From Phytoactinopolyspora endophytica (GTDB lineage: Bacteria; Actinomycetota; Actinomycetes; Jiangellales; Jiangellaceae): a DNA stretch of 7,711 bases. Under the pieces are notes generated by a model. The model saw only the letters and a list, made by a program, of their open reading frames with translations, had not been told where the DNA came from and searched no databases. A program made the translations under genes and the position numbers. Shown here in pieces: positions 1-6,293 of this stretch. The DNA is taken from assembly GCF_004138495.1 (NCBI RefSeq), contig NZ_ML142873.1:44942-52652 (forward strand). The letters are read 5' to 3'. Within the stretch, counting starts at the first letter, position 1; every line of letters starts with the position of its first letter.

Positions 1-204
1 GCGACACGGCAGCGTGGCTATGCCGTCGACGACGAGGAGAACGAGAACGGCGTCGCGTGCGTCGCGGTGCCAGTATGGATGGGCGCCAAGCACCGGCCCC
101 AGGGTGCGGTGAGCGTGAGCGCCGTGGCGTACCGGACGTCGTTGCAGACACTGGTCGACGCTGTCGAGGAGATCCGCTCTATCGTCGACGGAGACCGTGC
201 GTGA
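1..204 (+). CDS. IclR-family transcriptional regulator, C-terminal end (5' partial)
   Basis: Frame 1 is open from the window edge to TGA at 202-204, giving 67 residues. The stretch GYAVDDEENENGVACVAVPV (residues 6-25 of the fragment) is the hallmark of the C-terminal effector-binding (GAF-like) domain of IclR regulators, where the usual form is GYAxDxEExxxGxxCxAxPV. It is followed by the expected G-A-V-S-V-S strand and a final helix. IclR proteins are dimeric DNA-binding regulators that often control catabolism of sugar acids or aromatic acids; the ligand cannot be read from this fragment. The DNA-binding half lies outside the window. The RidA gene starts 10 nt after the stop, so the two are probably co-transcribed. 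The family call is firm and the target unknown; the dehydratase across the convergent junction is a plausible target by proximity only. Confidence 0.88.
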   Translation, partial: ATRQRGYAVDDEENENGVACVAVPVWMGAKHRPQGAVSVSAVAYRTSLQTLVDAVEEIRSIVDGDRA

Positions 205-214
205 GGAGAGACAG

Positions 215-592
215 ATGACCGAGTACATCATCAGTGACGATCTGCCGAAGCCGGCCGGGCCGTACAGTCACGTCGCCAAGGCCGGCGGCATGGTGTGGAC
301 GGCCGGGTTCGGACCGGGCGACCCGACGACGGGCGAAGTGCCGGATGGCATCGAGGCGCAGACCGACGCCACTATCGACAACGTCGAGCGGGCGCTGCGG
401 GCGGCTGGGCTCGAGTTGGACGACGTGGTGAAGGTGACCGCGCACCTGCAGCACCTGCACGAGCACTTCGCGCCGTTCAACGAGGTCTACGCCCGGCGTT
501 TCACCGGATCACGGCCGGTGCGCACCACCGTCGGTTCAGACCTGATGAACATCCTGGTGGAGATCGACGTCGTCGCCGTCACTCCAAAATGA
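215..592 (+). CDS. RidA/YjgF/YER057c/UK114-family protein
   Basis: This 125-residue protein has the usual length of the RidA family, trimeric cytosolic proteins that hydrolyse reactive enamine/imine intermediates to keto acids and ammonia or act in related catabolic steps. Visible family features are GPYS near residue 15 (Tyr17), the GF-x-PG loop at 31-35, the helix around TIDNVERALRAAG at 53-65, and PVRTTVG at 101-107. Arg103 aligns with the substrate-binding Arg105 of E. coli RidA, and Glu116 (VEID) with Glu120, so an active-type site is likely. I chose ATG at 215 because GAGGAG at 203-208 sits 6 nt upstream; a GTG at 197 in the same frame would add six residues, overlap the iclR stop and lack this ribosome-binding site. 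Spacing suggests one operon with iclR. Whether it is true RidA or a paralogue tied to the neighbouring catabolic gene cannot be decided here. Confidence 0.9.
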   Translation: MTEYIISDDLPKPAGPYSHVAKAGGMVWTAGFGPGDPTTGEVPDGIEAQTDATIDNVERALRAAGLELDDVVKVTAHLQHLHEHFAPFNEVYARRFTGSRPVRTTVGSDLMNILVEIDVVAVTPK

Positions 593-611
593 GGCCGCGG
601 CGTGCGAGAGG

Positions 612-2420
612 TTAGTGGTTGTCGCGGGGGATGTGGCGGCGGGCGACGTCGCGGTACTTCACGGCCGGCTTGAGCACCATGCCCTCGTCGAACTGCCCGA
701 CCAGGTCGCGGTGGATCTCCTGCCACGGGGTCTGGCTCTCCGGGATGTAGTGCAGGCCTCCGTTCGCCAGGGCCTTGTCGACCTCGATCCGGCGCCGTTC
801 GAGCTCCTCGTCGTCGACGAGCATGTTCACCTCTCCGGTGCCGAGGTCGACGCGCACCCGGTCGCCGGTGCGCAGTAGCGCCAGCCCGCCGCCGACGGCC
901 GCCTCCGGCGAGGCGTTCAGGATGGACGGCGACCCCGATGTACCTGACTGGCGGCCGTCGCCCACGCACGGCAGCTCAGTGATGCCTCGCCTGAGCAGCT
1001 CCGCCGGTGGATCCATGTTCACCACCTCGGCGCCGCCTGGATGACCGAGCGGCCCGGCGCCCCGGATGAACAGCAGCGACTGCTCGTCGATCTGCAGCGA
1101 TGGGTCATTGAGCCGGGCGTGGTAGTCCTCCCGGCCGTCGAACACCACCGCGTGACCCTCGAAGGCGTCCGGGTCGTCGGGGTTCGACAGGTACGTGGCG
1201 CGGAACTGAGGTGAGATGACGCTGGTCTTCATGATCGCCGAGGCGAAGAGGTTGCCCTTCAGGTTGCGGAACCCGGCCTCGGACACCATGGGCCGCCCGT
1301 ACTCGCGGATGACCTCCCGGTCCTCGGTCAGACGCCCGGCACAGTTGTCGCCGATCGACGTACCGTTGACGGTGACGGCGTCCGGGTGGGGCAGCGCGCC
1401 GGCCGCCAGTAGTTCGGCGACGACGGCCGGTATCCCTCCGGCGCGATGGAAGTCCTCGCCGAGGAATCGTCCGGCCGGCTGCAGGTCCACCAGCAGCGGT
1501 ATCGGGTATCCGAGCTTCTCCCACTCGTCGTTCGTGAGCTCTACGCCCAAGTGACGGGCGATCGCGTTGAGATGGATGGGAGCGTTCGTCGAGCCTCCGA
1601 TGGCCGAACAGACGACGACGGCGTTCTCGAAGGCCTTCTTGGTCATGACGTCCGACGGCCTGAGATCCTCGCGCACCATCTCCACGGCCCGCCGACCGGT
1701 CAGGTAGGCGGCCTTGCCCCGCTCCTTGTGCACGGCGGGGATCGCCGCCGAGCCCGGCAGCATCATGCCCAGCGCCTCGGCGAGGGAGTTCATCGTCGTC
1801 GCCGTGCCCATCGTGTTACAGAACCCGGGCGACGGCGCTGCCGAAGCCACCATCTCTATGTACTCGGCTTTGTCGATCTCGCCGGCGGAGAGCATCTTGC
1901 GCGCACGCCAGACCATGGTGCCCGAACCTGCGCGCTCTCCCTTGTGCCAGCCGTTGAGCATCGGACCGACGGAGAGCGCGATCGCGGGGATGTTCACTGT
2001 TGCGGCGGCCATCAGCTGTGAGGGCGTGGTCTTGTCGCAGCCAGTGGTCAGCACGACGCCGTCGAGCGGGTAGCCGTGCAGGGTCTCCACCAGGCCGAGG
2101 TAGGCGAGGTTGCGGTCCAGCGACGCCGTGGGCCGCCGGCCTGTCTCCTGGATGGGGTGGACGGGAAACTCGAAGGCGATGCCGCCGGCCTCCCGGATCC
2201 CCTCGCGGATCCGTTCCGCCAGCACGACGTGGTGCCGGTTGCACGGGGCGAGGTCGGAGCCGGACTGGGCGATGCCGATGATCGGCTTCCCGCTCTGCAA
2301 CTCTTCCCTGCTCAGGCCCCAGTTGAGGTAGCGCTCGACGTACAACGCCGTCATCTCGGGATCGTCAGGGTTGTCGAACCACTGCTGTGACCGAAGCTTC
2401 ACCTCTGCGTCATCACCCAT
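612..2420 (-). CDS. IlvD/Edd-family sugar-acid dehydratase, L-arabinonate/xylonate dehydratase type
   Basis: This 602-residue cytosolic [2Fe-2S] dehydratase should convert an aldonic acid to a 2-keto-3-deoxy acid. Cys60 (APCN), Cys128 (TTGCDK) and Cys201 (GFCNT) match the cluster ligands, spaced as in Rhizobium L-arabinonate dehydratase (59/127/200). Glu92, Asp129 and Lys130 fit the Mg2+ site, and Ser492/495 in the [13 protein letters not shown] block (488-498) are candidates for the catalytic serine. The N-terminal LRSQQWF and the [17 protein letters not shown] segment look like the sugar-acid branch rather than the isoleucine/valine enzyme, so I do not call it ilvD. Exact substrate is inference; D-xylonate, L-arabinonate, D-fuconate and galactonate are all possible. 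Start: ATG at 2420 has no clear ribosome-binding site. A TANNNT box (TATCGT on the minus strand, 2428-2433) ends 7 nt before it, so the message may be leaderless; GTG at 2402 is an alternative. Its stop lies 19 nt from the convergent RidA stop. Confidence 0.9.
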   Translation of the reverse strand: MGDDAEVKLRSQQWFDNPDDPEMTALYVERYLNWGLSREELQSGKPIIGIAQSGSDLAPCNRHHVVLAERIREGIREAGGIAFEFPVHPIQETGRRPTASLDRNLAYLGLVETLHGYPLDGVVLTTGCDKTTPSQLMAAATVNIPAIALSVGPMLNGWHKGERAGSGTMVWRARKMLSAGEIDKAEYIEMVASAAPSPGFCNTMGTATTMNSLAEALGMMLPGSAAIPAVHKERGKAAYLTGRRAVEMVREDLRPSDVMTKKAFENAVVVCSAIGGSTNAPIHLNAIARHLGVELTNDEWEKLGYPIPLLVDLQPAGRFLGEDFHRAGGIPAVVAELLAAGALPHPDAVTVNGTSIGDNCAGRLTEDREVIREYGRPMVSEAGFRNLKGNLFASAIMKTSVISPQFRATYLSNPDDPDAFEGHAVVFDGREDYHARLNDPSLQIDEQSLLFIRGAGPLGHPGGAEVVNMDPPAELLRRGITELPCVGDGRQSGTSGSPSILNASPEAAVGGGLALLRTGDRVRVDLGTGEVNMLVDDEELERRRIEVDKALANGGLHYIPESQTPWQEIHRDLVGQFDEGMVLKPAVKYRDVARRHIPRDNH

Positions 2421-2437
2421 GCTTGGGACGATACCGC

Positions 2438-2452
2438 GACCGTGCAGCGGTC
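2438..2452. promoter_or_regulatory. Small dyad upstream of the dehydratase
   Basis: GACCG at 2438-2442 and CGGTC at 2448-2452 form a 5-bp inverted repeat with a 5-nt spacer, ending 18 bp before the dehydratase ATG. It lies inside the 80-bp gap between the stop of the SH3b gene (2501) and the dehydratase start. It could be a regulator site in the dehydratase promoter or a weak hairpin after the SH3b gene. No T-tract follows, so a terminator is not supported. A dyad this short may be chance in GC-rich DNA. Confidence 0.25.
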
Positions 2453-2500
2453 ATTGTGGCAGGCGGTCGCGGTGACGGTGACGATCCTGCGGATGTCCCC

Positions 2501-3511
2501 TCAGATGGTGCCGGAGTCGCCGTAGACGGTGACGTGCACGTGGTCGTAGTGGTTGGCGGTGGCGGACCCGCGGTCCTCCATCGGACGCCAGCCTTCGCCG
2601 CTGCGCTCCACGGTCCAGATCCTCTGTTCCCAGATGACTTCGCTGACGCCGAGCTCCTCGTAGTTGGCGCGGACCCATTCGGCGATGGAGTCACCGAGCG
2701 ACCCGGTCACCATGATGTCAAGAGCACGGCCCGAGCCATGGGCACCGCTGTCACCGGGGCGGAGGCCGCCGTAGGAGTCGATCTCCGGGTACTGGGCGCA
2801 GACCGCTCGGTGTACGCGGATTGCGTCCTGGGTGAGGCCGCTCTCGACGGAAGACCCGGTCGGACATTCGGCCATCGACAGGCCTTCGTCCTCTTCCTCT
2901 TCGGGCTCTGCCTCTTCTTCCGGCTCCTCTTCGGCGAGGTAGTCGGAGCTGACCCACAGCACCTCGTCGCTGTAGATGATCTGTGACCAGTCGCCGTCGG
3001 TCTCGCCGGTGATGTCGACCTCGGTGCCACGCTCCAGGACCGTGGCGATCTCTGCGTGCTGGCCGGGCCCGGTACGGACGTTGAGCCCCGTAGTCACGTA
3101 CATCTGGCCGGCGACGGTCGGTTCTGGTTCTGGTTCTGGCTCCGGCTCCGGTTCTTCGGCCTCTTCCGGCTCCTCTTCGGGCTCGGGCTCCTCGGTCTCT
3201 TCCGGTTCTTCGGTCGGTTCCTCGGTAGGCTCTTCGGTCGGCTCCGAGGTGGGTGTCGGGGTCGGCGTCTGTGTCGGCGTTGCCTCGGGCGACGGGGAAC
3301 GGTCGTGAGCTCCTCGGGCGGCGGCCTGCTCGCGCTGGATGTCAGCCATGCTCGCGATCTCGCCGAGGTCGAGCGTCTCTGTACTGGAGTCGTCGTCGGG
3401 CCACGCGTAGCGCGCTACCGGTATGGAGGCTGTGATGGCCAGAGGGAGGGCGATTGTGACGACACGTCGGGTGCGTGGGGTCTTGACACGCTTATGGCGG
3501 GACCTCGGCAC
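2501..3511 (-). CDS. Cell-envelope protein with SH3b domain and LAS/M15-like C-terminal domain
   Basis: This 336-residue protein begins with a basic N-terminus and a hydrophobic segment at about 17-36, a membrane anchor or uncleaved signal. A Pro/Thr/Glu-rich linker (about 72-132) should span the wall, and a bacterial SH3 domain follows at about 136-192 (LNVRTGPG at 143-150). A second acidic linker at 194-209 leads to a C-terminal domain (about 214-336). There HGSGRALD at 258-265 fits the HxxGxAxD motif of LAS metallopeptidases (M15 and relatives), and HVH at 324-326 fits the partner HxH, so His258, Asp265 and His326 could bind zinc. Cys216 and Cys238 may form a disulfide. Actinobacteria carry a family of such C-terminal domains whose catalytic activity is not certain, so peptidoglycan hydrolysis is inference. 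Start is GTG at 3511: GAGGTG on the minus strand (3520-3525) lies 8 nt upstream. It is monocistronic by layout, with the dehydratase 80 bp downstream. Confidence 0.88.
   Translation of the reverse strand: MPRSRHKRVKTPRTRRVVTIALPLAITASIPVARYAWPDDDSSTETLDLGEIASMADIQREQAAARGAHDRSPSPEATPTQTPTPTPTSEPTEEPTEEPTEEPEETEEPEPEEEPEEAEEPEPEPEPEPEPTVAGQMYVTTGLNVRTGPGQHAEIATVLERGTEVDITGETDGDWSQIIYSDEVLWVSSDYLAEEEPEEEAEPEEEEDEGLSMAECPTGSSVESGLTQDAIRVHRAVCAQYPEIDSYGGLRPGDSGAHGSGRALDIMVTGSLGDSIAEWVRANYEELGVSEVIWEQRIWTVERSGEGWRPMEDRGSATANHYDHVHVTVYGDSGTI
3115..3295 (-). repeat. Low-complexity Pro/Glu/Thr codon tract inside the SH3b gene
   Basis: Degenerate 6-9 bp repeats encode EPE, EEPT and PTPT runs (residues about 73-133 of the SH3b protein), including six consecutive EP pairs near residues 120-131 and three near-identical TEEP units around 92-104. 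The Glu and Pro codons are not all identical, but the tract is repetitive enough to vary in length between strains by slippage. The repeat unit keeps the reading frame, so length change would alter only the linker that spaces the SH3b and C-terminal domains from the membrane. Confidence 0.75.
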
Positions 3512-3613
3512 TGGCGCATCACCTCATGGTCTGTCGTTATCGGCTCGTTACCGTCCCGTAGCCAACCACACTCTCGACATGAACGCAACATTGAACATCA
3601 TTTGTCCTAATTT

Positions 3614-3645
3614 GAGCGATCAACGAACCCCGCGTTTGACCGCTC
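3614..3645. repeat. Imperfect 10-bp inverted repeat upstream of the SH3b gene
   Basis: GAGCGATCAA (3614-3623) and TTGACCGCTC (3636-3645) are inverted copies with one mismatch and a 12-nt spacer. In RNA made from the minus strand the mismatch becomes a G-U pair, so a transcript starting upstream could fold here about 100 nt before the SH3b start codon. It could also be an operator, because arms of 10 bp spaced about two helical turns apart suit a dimeric regulator. Confidence 0.4.
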
Positions 3646-3806
3646 TGACCAGCTCGTTTTCCGTCTCGCTCGGTGATCATCCACCCGCCACGCCGTGCTT
3701 GTGTCGCAGGCCTGCCGACGAGTGCGATGGCCGGGATGCTGAGGCGCTCGCATGAGGATGTAGACACAGCCTCGCTGAGCTATCGATCGTCAGCTTCCGA
3801 TCTACG

Positions 3807-3818
3807 TACAGTGCTGGA
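3807..3818 (+). promoter_or_regulatory. Candidate -10 box for leaderless YcaQ-like mRNA
   Basis: TACAGT at 3807-3812 matches the TANNNT -10 pattern of the main actinobacterial sigma factor. Exactly 6 nt separate it from the ATG at 3819, which would place transcription start on the start codon. The matching -35 position (TCGATC at 3783-3788, 18-bp spacing) is weak. The gene has no Shine-Dalgarno sequence, as expected for a leaderless message. Confidence 0.4.
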
Positions 3819-5060
3819 ATGAAGGCCGAGCATGAGCTGTCGCTCGCAGCGGCTCGGCGGCTTGCTCTTGTGGCGCAGGGGTTCGGCCGCCGTGAGGGCA
3901 AGCGGAGGATTGCCGATGTCCGAAAGGTGGCGTCGAAGGTCCTTGCCATCCAGATCGACTCGATCAGCGTGCTCGTCCGTTCGCATTACCTGCCGGGGTA
4001 CTCGCGGCTGGGCCCGTACCCCAAAGACACAGTTGACAGGCTTGCCTACGCTCGCTGTGAGCTGTTCGAGTGCTGGGGACACGCGACATGCCTGATGCCG
4101 GTTCAGCTCTACCCTCTGCTGCGCCATCGGATGACGGCGCAACGAGCGGCGAGTCCATGGACGCCGGGAAGTCCGTCGCCTGACAGCGCCTACATAGAGC
4201 AGGTCTACAACGAGGTCGCCGAGCGGGGGCCAGTCGCGGCCGCCGACGTGTCCAACCCAGGCGCTCGGGAAGGCAAGTGGTGGGGATGGAGTAACGGCAA
4301 GATGGCCCTCGAACACTTGCTGAACTGCGGCCTCGTCGCCATCGCGGGCCGTCGCGGCTTCACACGCCTCTACGACGTCACCGAGCGCGTCATCCCACAG
4401 GAAGTACTCGACGTGCCGGCACCGGAGCCGGAGGAGGCTCAAAAGCAACTCATCTGTCTGTCCGCCAAGGCGCTGGGCGTTGCGACGGCGCGTCAGCTCG
4501 GCGGGTACTTCGGGCTTCATAGTCATCGGATAGTCGTCAGAGGTCCGGACGGCAAGCGGCCTCGGCCCCTCTGGCCACGGTTGGTGACCGAACTTGTCGA
4601 GCAGGGACAGCTCGTACCCGTCACCGTCGAGGGCTGGTCTGAGCCGGGCTACATGATCCCAGGCACCCGCATGGTTCGCTCGATGCACGAGCGGGCCTTG
4701 CTCTCACCTTTCGACTCGTTCATGTGGGGCTCTGCCCGGCAGTGCTGCGGCTTCGTCCAACCCTTGGCGCAGCAGCTATACGTGCCGGCAGAGCGGCGCG
4801 TATACGGCTACTACGTGCTGCCGTTCCTGCTCGGCGACACGCTCGTCGGCCGTGTCGACCTGAAAGCCGATCGGGGGAGTCGCAAACTGCTGGTGCAAGG
4901 CGCCTTCCACGAGCCCGGACAGGACGCCACGCACGTTGCCGCCGAGCTCGCCGAGGAGCTGCACCGGATGCGGACGTGGCTGGAGCTGGACACTATCGAG
5001 GTTTCGGAACGCGGCAACCTGGCTGCGACGCTGCGCCGGAGCATACAACGGCATCGCTAG
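3819..5060 (+). CDS. YcaQ/AlkZ-like winged-helix DNA glycosylase (HTH_42 family)
   Basis: This 413-residue protein matches the HTH_42/YcaQ superfamily of tandem winged-helix DNA glycosylases, which remove bulky N-alkylpurines and can unhook interstrand crosslinks; AlkZ of the azinomycin producer belongs here. The catalytic QxD form is visible as Gln45-Ile46-Asp47 within LAIQIDSI, placing it with YcaQ/AlkX (QxD) rather than AlkZ (QxQ). Other family blocks are WGHATCLMP at 86-94, WWGWSNGKMALEHLLNCG at 154-171, the R-x-YD-x-x-ERVIP stretch at 183-193, LLSPFDSF at 294-301 and RVYGYYVLPFLLGD at 327-340. Residues 304-320 depart from the pattern I recall (see findings). The start ATG has no ribosome-binding site and is probably leaderless. 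No resistance or biosynthetic genes adjoin it, so it is likely a housekeeping-type repair protein; activity is inferred from family. Confidence 0.87.
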   Translation: MKAEHELSLAAARRLALVAQGFGRREGKRRIADVRKVASKVLAIQIDSISVLVRSHYLPGYSRLGPYPKDTVDRLAYARCELFECWGHATCLMPVQLYPLLRHRMTAQRAASPWTPGSPSPDSAYIEQVYNEVAERGPVAAADVSNPGAREGKWWGWSNGKMALEHLLNCGLVAIAGRRGFTRLYDVTERVIPQEVLDVPAPEPEEAQKQLICLSAKALGVATARQLGGYFGLHSHRIVVRGPDGKRPRPLWPRLVTELVEQGQLVPVTVEGWSEPGYMIPGTRMVRSMHERALLSPFDSFMWGSARQCCGFVQPLAQQLYVPAERRVYGYYVLPFLLGDTLVGRVDLKADRGSRKLLVQGAFHEPGQDATHVAAELAEELHRMRTWLELDTIEVSERGNLAATLRRSIQRHR

Positions 5061-5107
5061 TGGTCAGGTCCAGCTGAGGCGCACGGCTAGGGCGACTCGA
5101 GCCACAA

Positions 5108-5157
5108 GATCATGTTCCCCGTTGAGCCCCTATAGGGGCCTAAATGGGAACATGATC
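5108..5157. repeat. Nested perfect palindrome between convergent genes (possible bidirectional terminator or dispersed repeat)
   Basis: A perfect 12-bp inverted repeat, GATCATGTTCCC at 5108-5119 and GGGAACATGATC at 5146-5157, encloses a second perfect palindrome, GCCCCTATAGGGGC at 5126-5139. The short segments between them also pair partly (TT with AA), so the whole 50 bp can fold into one long hairpin on either strand. It sits 47 nt past the YcaQ-like stop and 18 nt past the lacI stop, the place for a bidirectional terminator. Neither side has a clear T-tract, so it is not a textbook intrinsic terminator. The length and nesting are also what small intergenic repeat families look like; copy number in the genome would decide. 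Confidence 0.7.
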
Positions 5158-5175
5158 AAGGTCACGAGCAAGTGG

Positions 5176-6234
5176 TCAGCGAGGCGGGGCGACGGAGTCC
5201 CGGACCACGGTGTGCGTGCCGAGGACCACGTGTTGCGGCACGGCTTCCTCGTGCCGGTGCAGCGCCATCCGGACCGCTGTCCGCCCGAGCTCGTCGTGCG
5301 GGATGTGCACCGTGGTCAGCGGGGGCGTGAGCTCCATCGTCAGCGGGATGTCGTCATAGCCCACGACTGACATGTCGGCGGGGACCTGCACGCCACCGTC
5401 GCGCAGTGCGTGCAGCACCCCGGCGGCGACGATGTCCGTGGCCGCGAAGATGGCCGTCACGTCCCGCTGTTCGGCGAGCAGCTCCCGGGTCGCTTCGTAC
5501 CCGAACGAGCGGAAAAATGAGCCTGCCCTGACCAGGGTCGGATCCGGGTCCACCCGGAACGTCTCGTGGGCACGTTGATAGCCGTGGAGGCGCTCGACCG
5601 ACGTCGTGAACCCTTCCTCCAAGCCGAGAAACGCGATGCGCCGATGTCCGAGGGACAACAGGTGACTCGTGATCGCGAAGGCGCCGCCCTCGTTGTCATA
5701 CTCGACGACGGTGGCGGGCACGTTGGCGCCCAGGGCGGGACGCCCGCACAGCACCAGCCGGGAGCCGGCCTCATCGAGCGCATGGGCGAAGTGGATCATG
5801 CGCTGACGGTTCTCCTCCAGCTCGGAACCGCCACCCACCAGTATCACCGCGTCGGCGTGCTGCTCACGCATCTGCTCGACGACGGCGAGCTCGCGCGCCG
5901 GATCTCCCTGCGTCGTACACACCAGGCATGTCCGGCCCTCGGTGCGGGCCTGTTCCTCGACGCCCTGCGCGATGTGCGCGAAGAACGGTGCGGTGATGTC
6001 ATGGACGACGAACGCGACCGTCTTGGTGGTGGCGCCGGCCAGAGCGCGAGCATGCGCGTTGGCCACGTAGTCGAGCTCCCGGATGGCGCGCATCACCTTG
6101 GCGCGCGTGGCCGCCGCGACCGGGTAGTTCCCGGCTACCACGCGCGACACGGTGGGGACGGAGACCCCGGCACGTTCCGCGACGTCGGTGATAGTGGTCC
6201 GCTTGCGACCATTGCGTGCCACCCGCTGTGCCAC
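5176..6234 (-). CDS. LacI-family transcriptional regulator
   Basis: This 352-residue protein has the full LacI/GalR layout. The N-terminal helix-turn-helix (TITDVAERAGVSVPTVSRVV, residues 14-33) is followed by the hinge at 54-66 (LDYVANAHARALA), where the usual Pro of Y-x-P-N is Ala58. The periplasmic-binding-protein-like sugar domain starts at about 72 (TVAFVVHD) and ends with VVGYDDIPL (290-298), P-P-L-T-T-V (304-309) and ELGRTAVRM (315-323). Such proteins usually repress carbohydrate genes until a sugar ligand binds; the ligand here is unknown. Start is GTG at 6234, fixed by AAGGAGG on the minus strand (6241-6247) 6 nt upstream. It lies 59 nt downstream of the dehydrogenase remnant on the same strand, so both are probably read from the promoter at 6840-6868. 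That promoter carries a LacI-type operator, which suggests autoregulation. Confidence 0.93.
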   Translation of the reverse strand: MAQRVARNGRKRTTITDVAERAGVSVPTVSRVVAGNYPVAAATRAKVMRAIRELDYVANAHARALAGATTKTVAFVVHDITAPFFAHIAQGVEEQARTEGRTCLVCTTQGDPARELAVVEQMREQHADAVILVGGGSELEENRQRMIHFAHALDEAGSRLVLCGRPALGANVPATVVEYDNEGGAFAITSHLLSLGHRRIAFLGLEEGFTTSVERLHGYQRAHETFRVDPDPTLVRAGSFFRSFGYEATRELLAEQRDVTAIFAATDIVAAGVLHALRDGGVQVPADMSVVGYDDIPLTMELTPPLTTVHIPHDELGRTAVRMALHRHEEAVPQHVVLGTHTVVRDSVAPPR

Positions 6235-6293
6235 TCAACGCCTCCTTGCGGACCGGCCGCGACTGAGGTTCATCTTAAGGGGCTCGCCTGTCG

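Larger units (their letters stand above)
3512..3818. other. 307-bp divergent intergenic spacer
   Basis: This spacer lies between the SH3b gene (- strand) and the YcaQ-like gene (+ strand) and is less GC-rich than the flanking genes, especially 3540-3665. It should hold both promoters. The right end has a box fitting a leaderless start for the YcaQ-like gene. On the minus strand I see a TTGATC hexamer at 3619-3624 with a weak TGATGT 17 bp downstream, too poor to annotate as a promoter. An inverted repeat at 3614-3645 is listed separately. Short reading frames cross the spacer on both strands, but none has a ribosome-binding site or a recognisable product. Confidence 0.6.

Noticed and set aside
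593..611. Terminator between RidA and the dehydratase
   Set aside because: The gap is only 19 nt and shows no inverted repeat or T-tract.
612..2420. Branched-chain amino-acid dihydroxy-acid dehydratase (ilvD)
   Set aside because: The LRSQQWF N-terminus, 602-residue length and sugar-acid-type [10 protein letters not shown] segment fit the aldonic-acid branch better, and no branched-chain biosynthesis genes adjoin it.
3512..3720. c-di-AMP (ydaO) riboswitch upstream of the wall-related SH3b gene
   Set aside because: Such genes often have one, and GGTAAC-like pieces occur near 3540-3555 on the minus strand, but I could not find the ordered conserved blocks or enough pairing.
3537..3767. 76-codon minus-strand frame upstream of the SH3b gene
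   Set aside because: No ribosome-binding site, unrecognised product, and it overlaps the start region of the SH3b gene and its leader.
3780..4688. 302-codon minus-strand frame opposite the YcaQ-like gene
   Set aside because: It is antisense to a gene with clear family motifs over the same span; no family features of its own.
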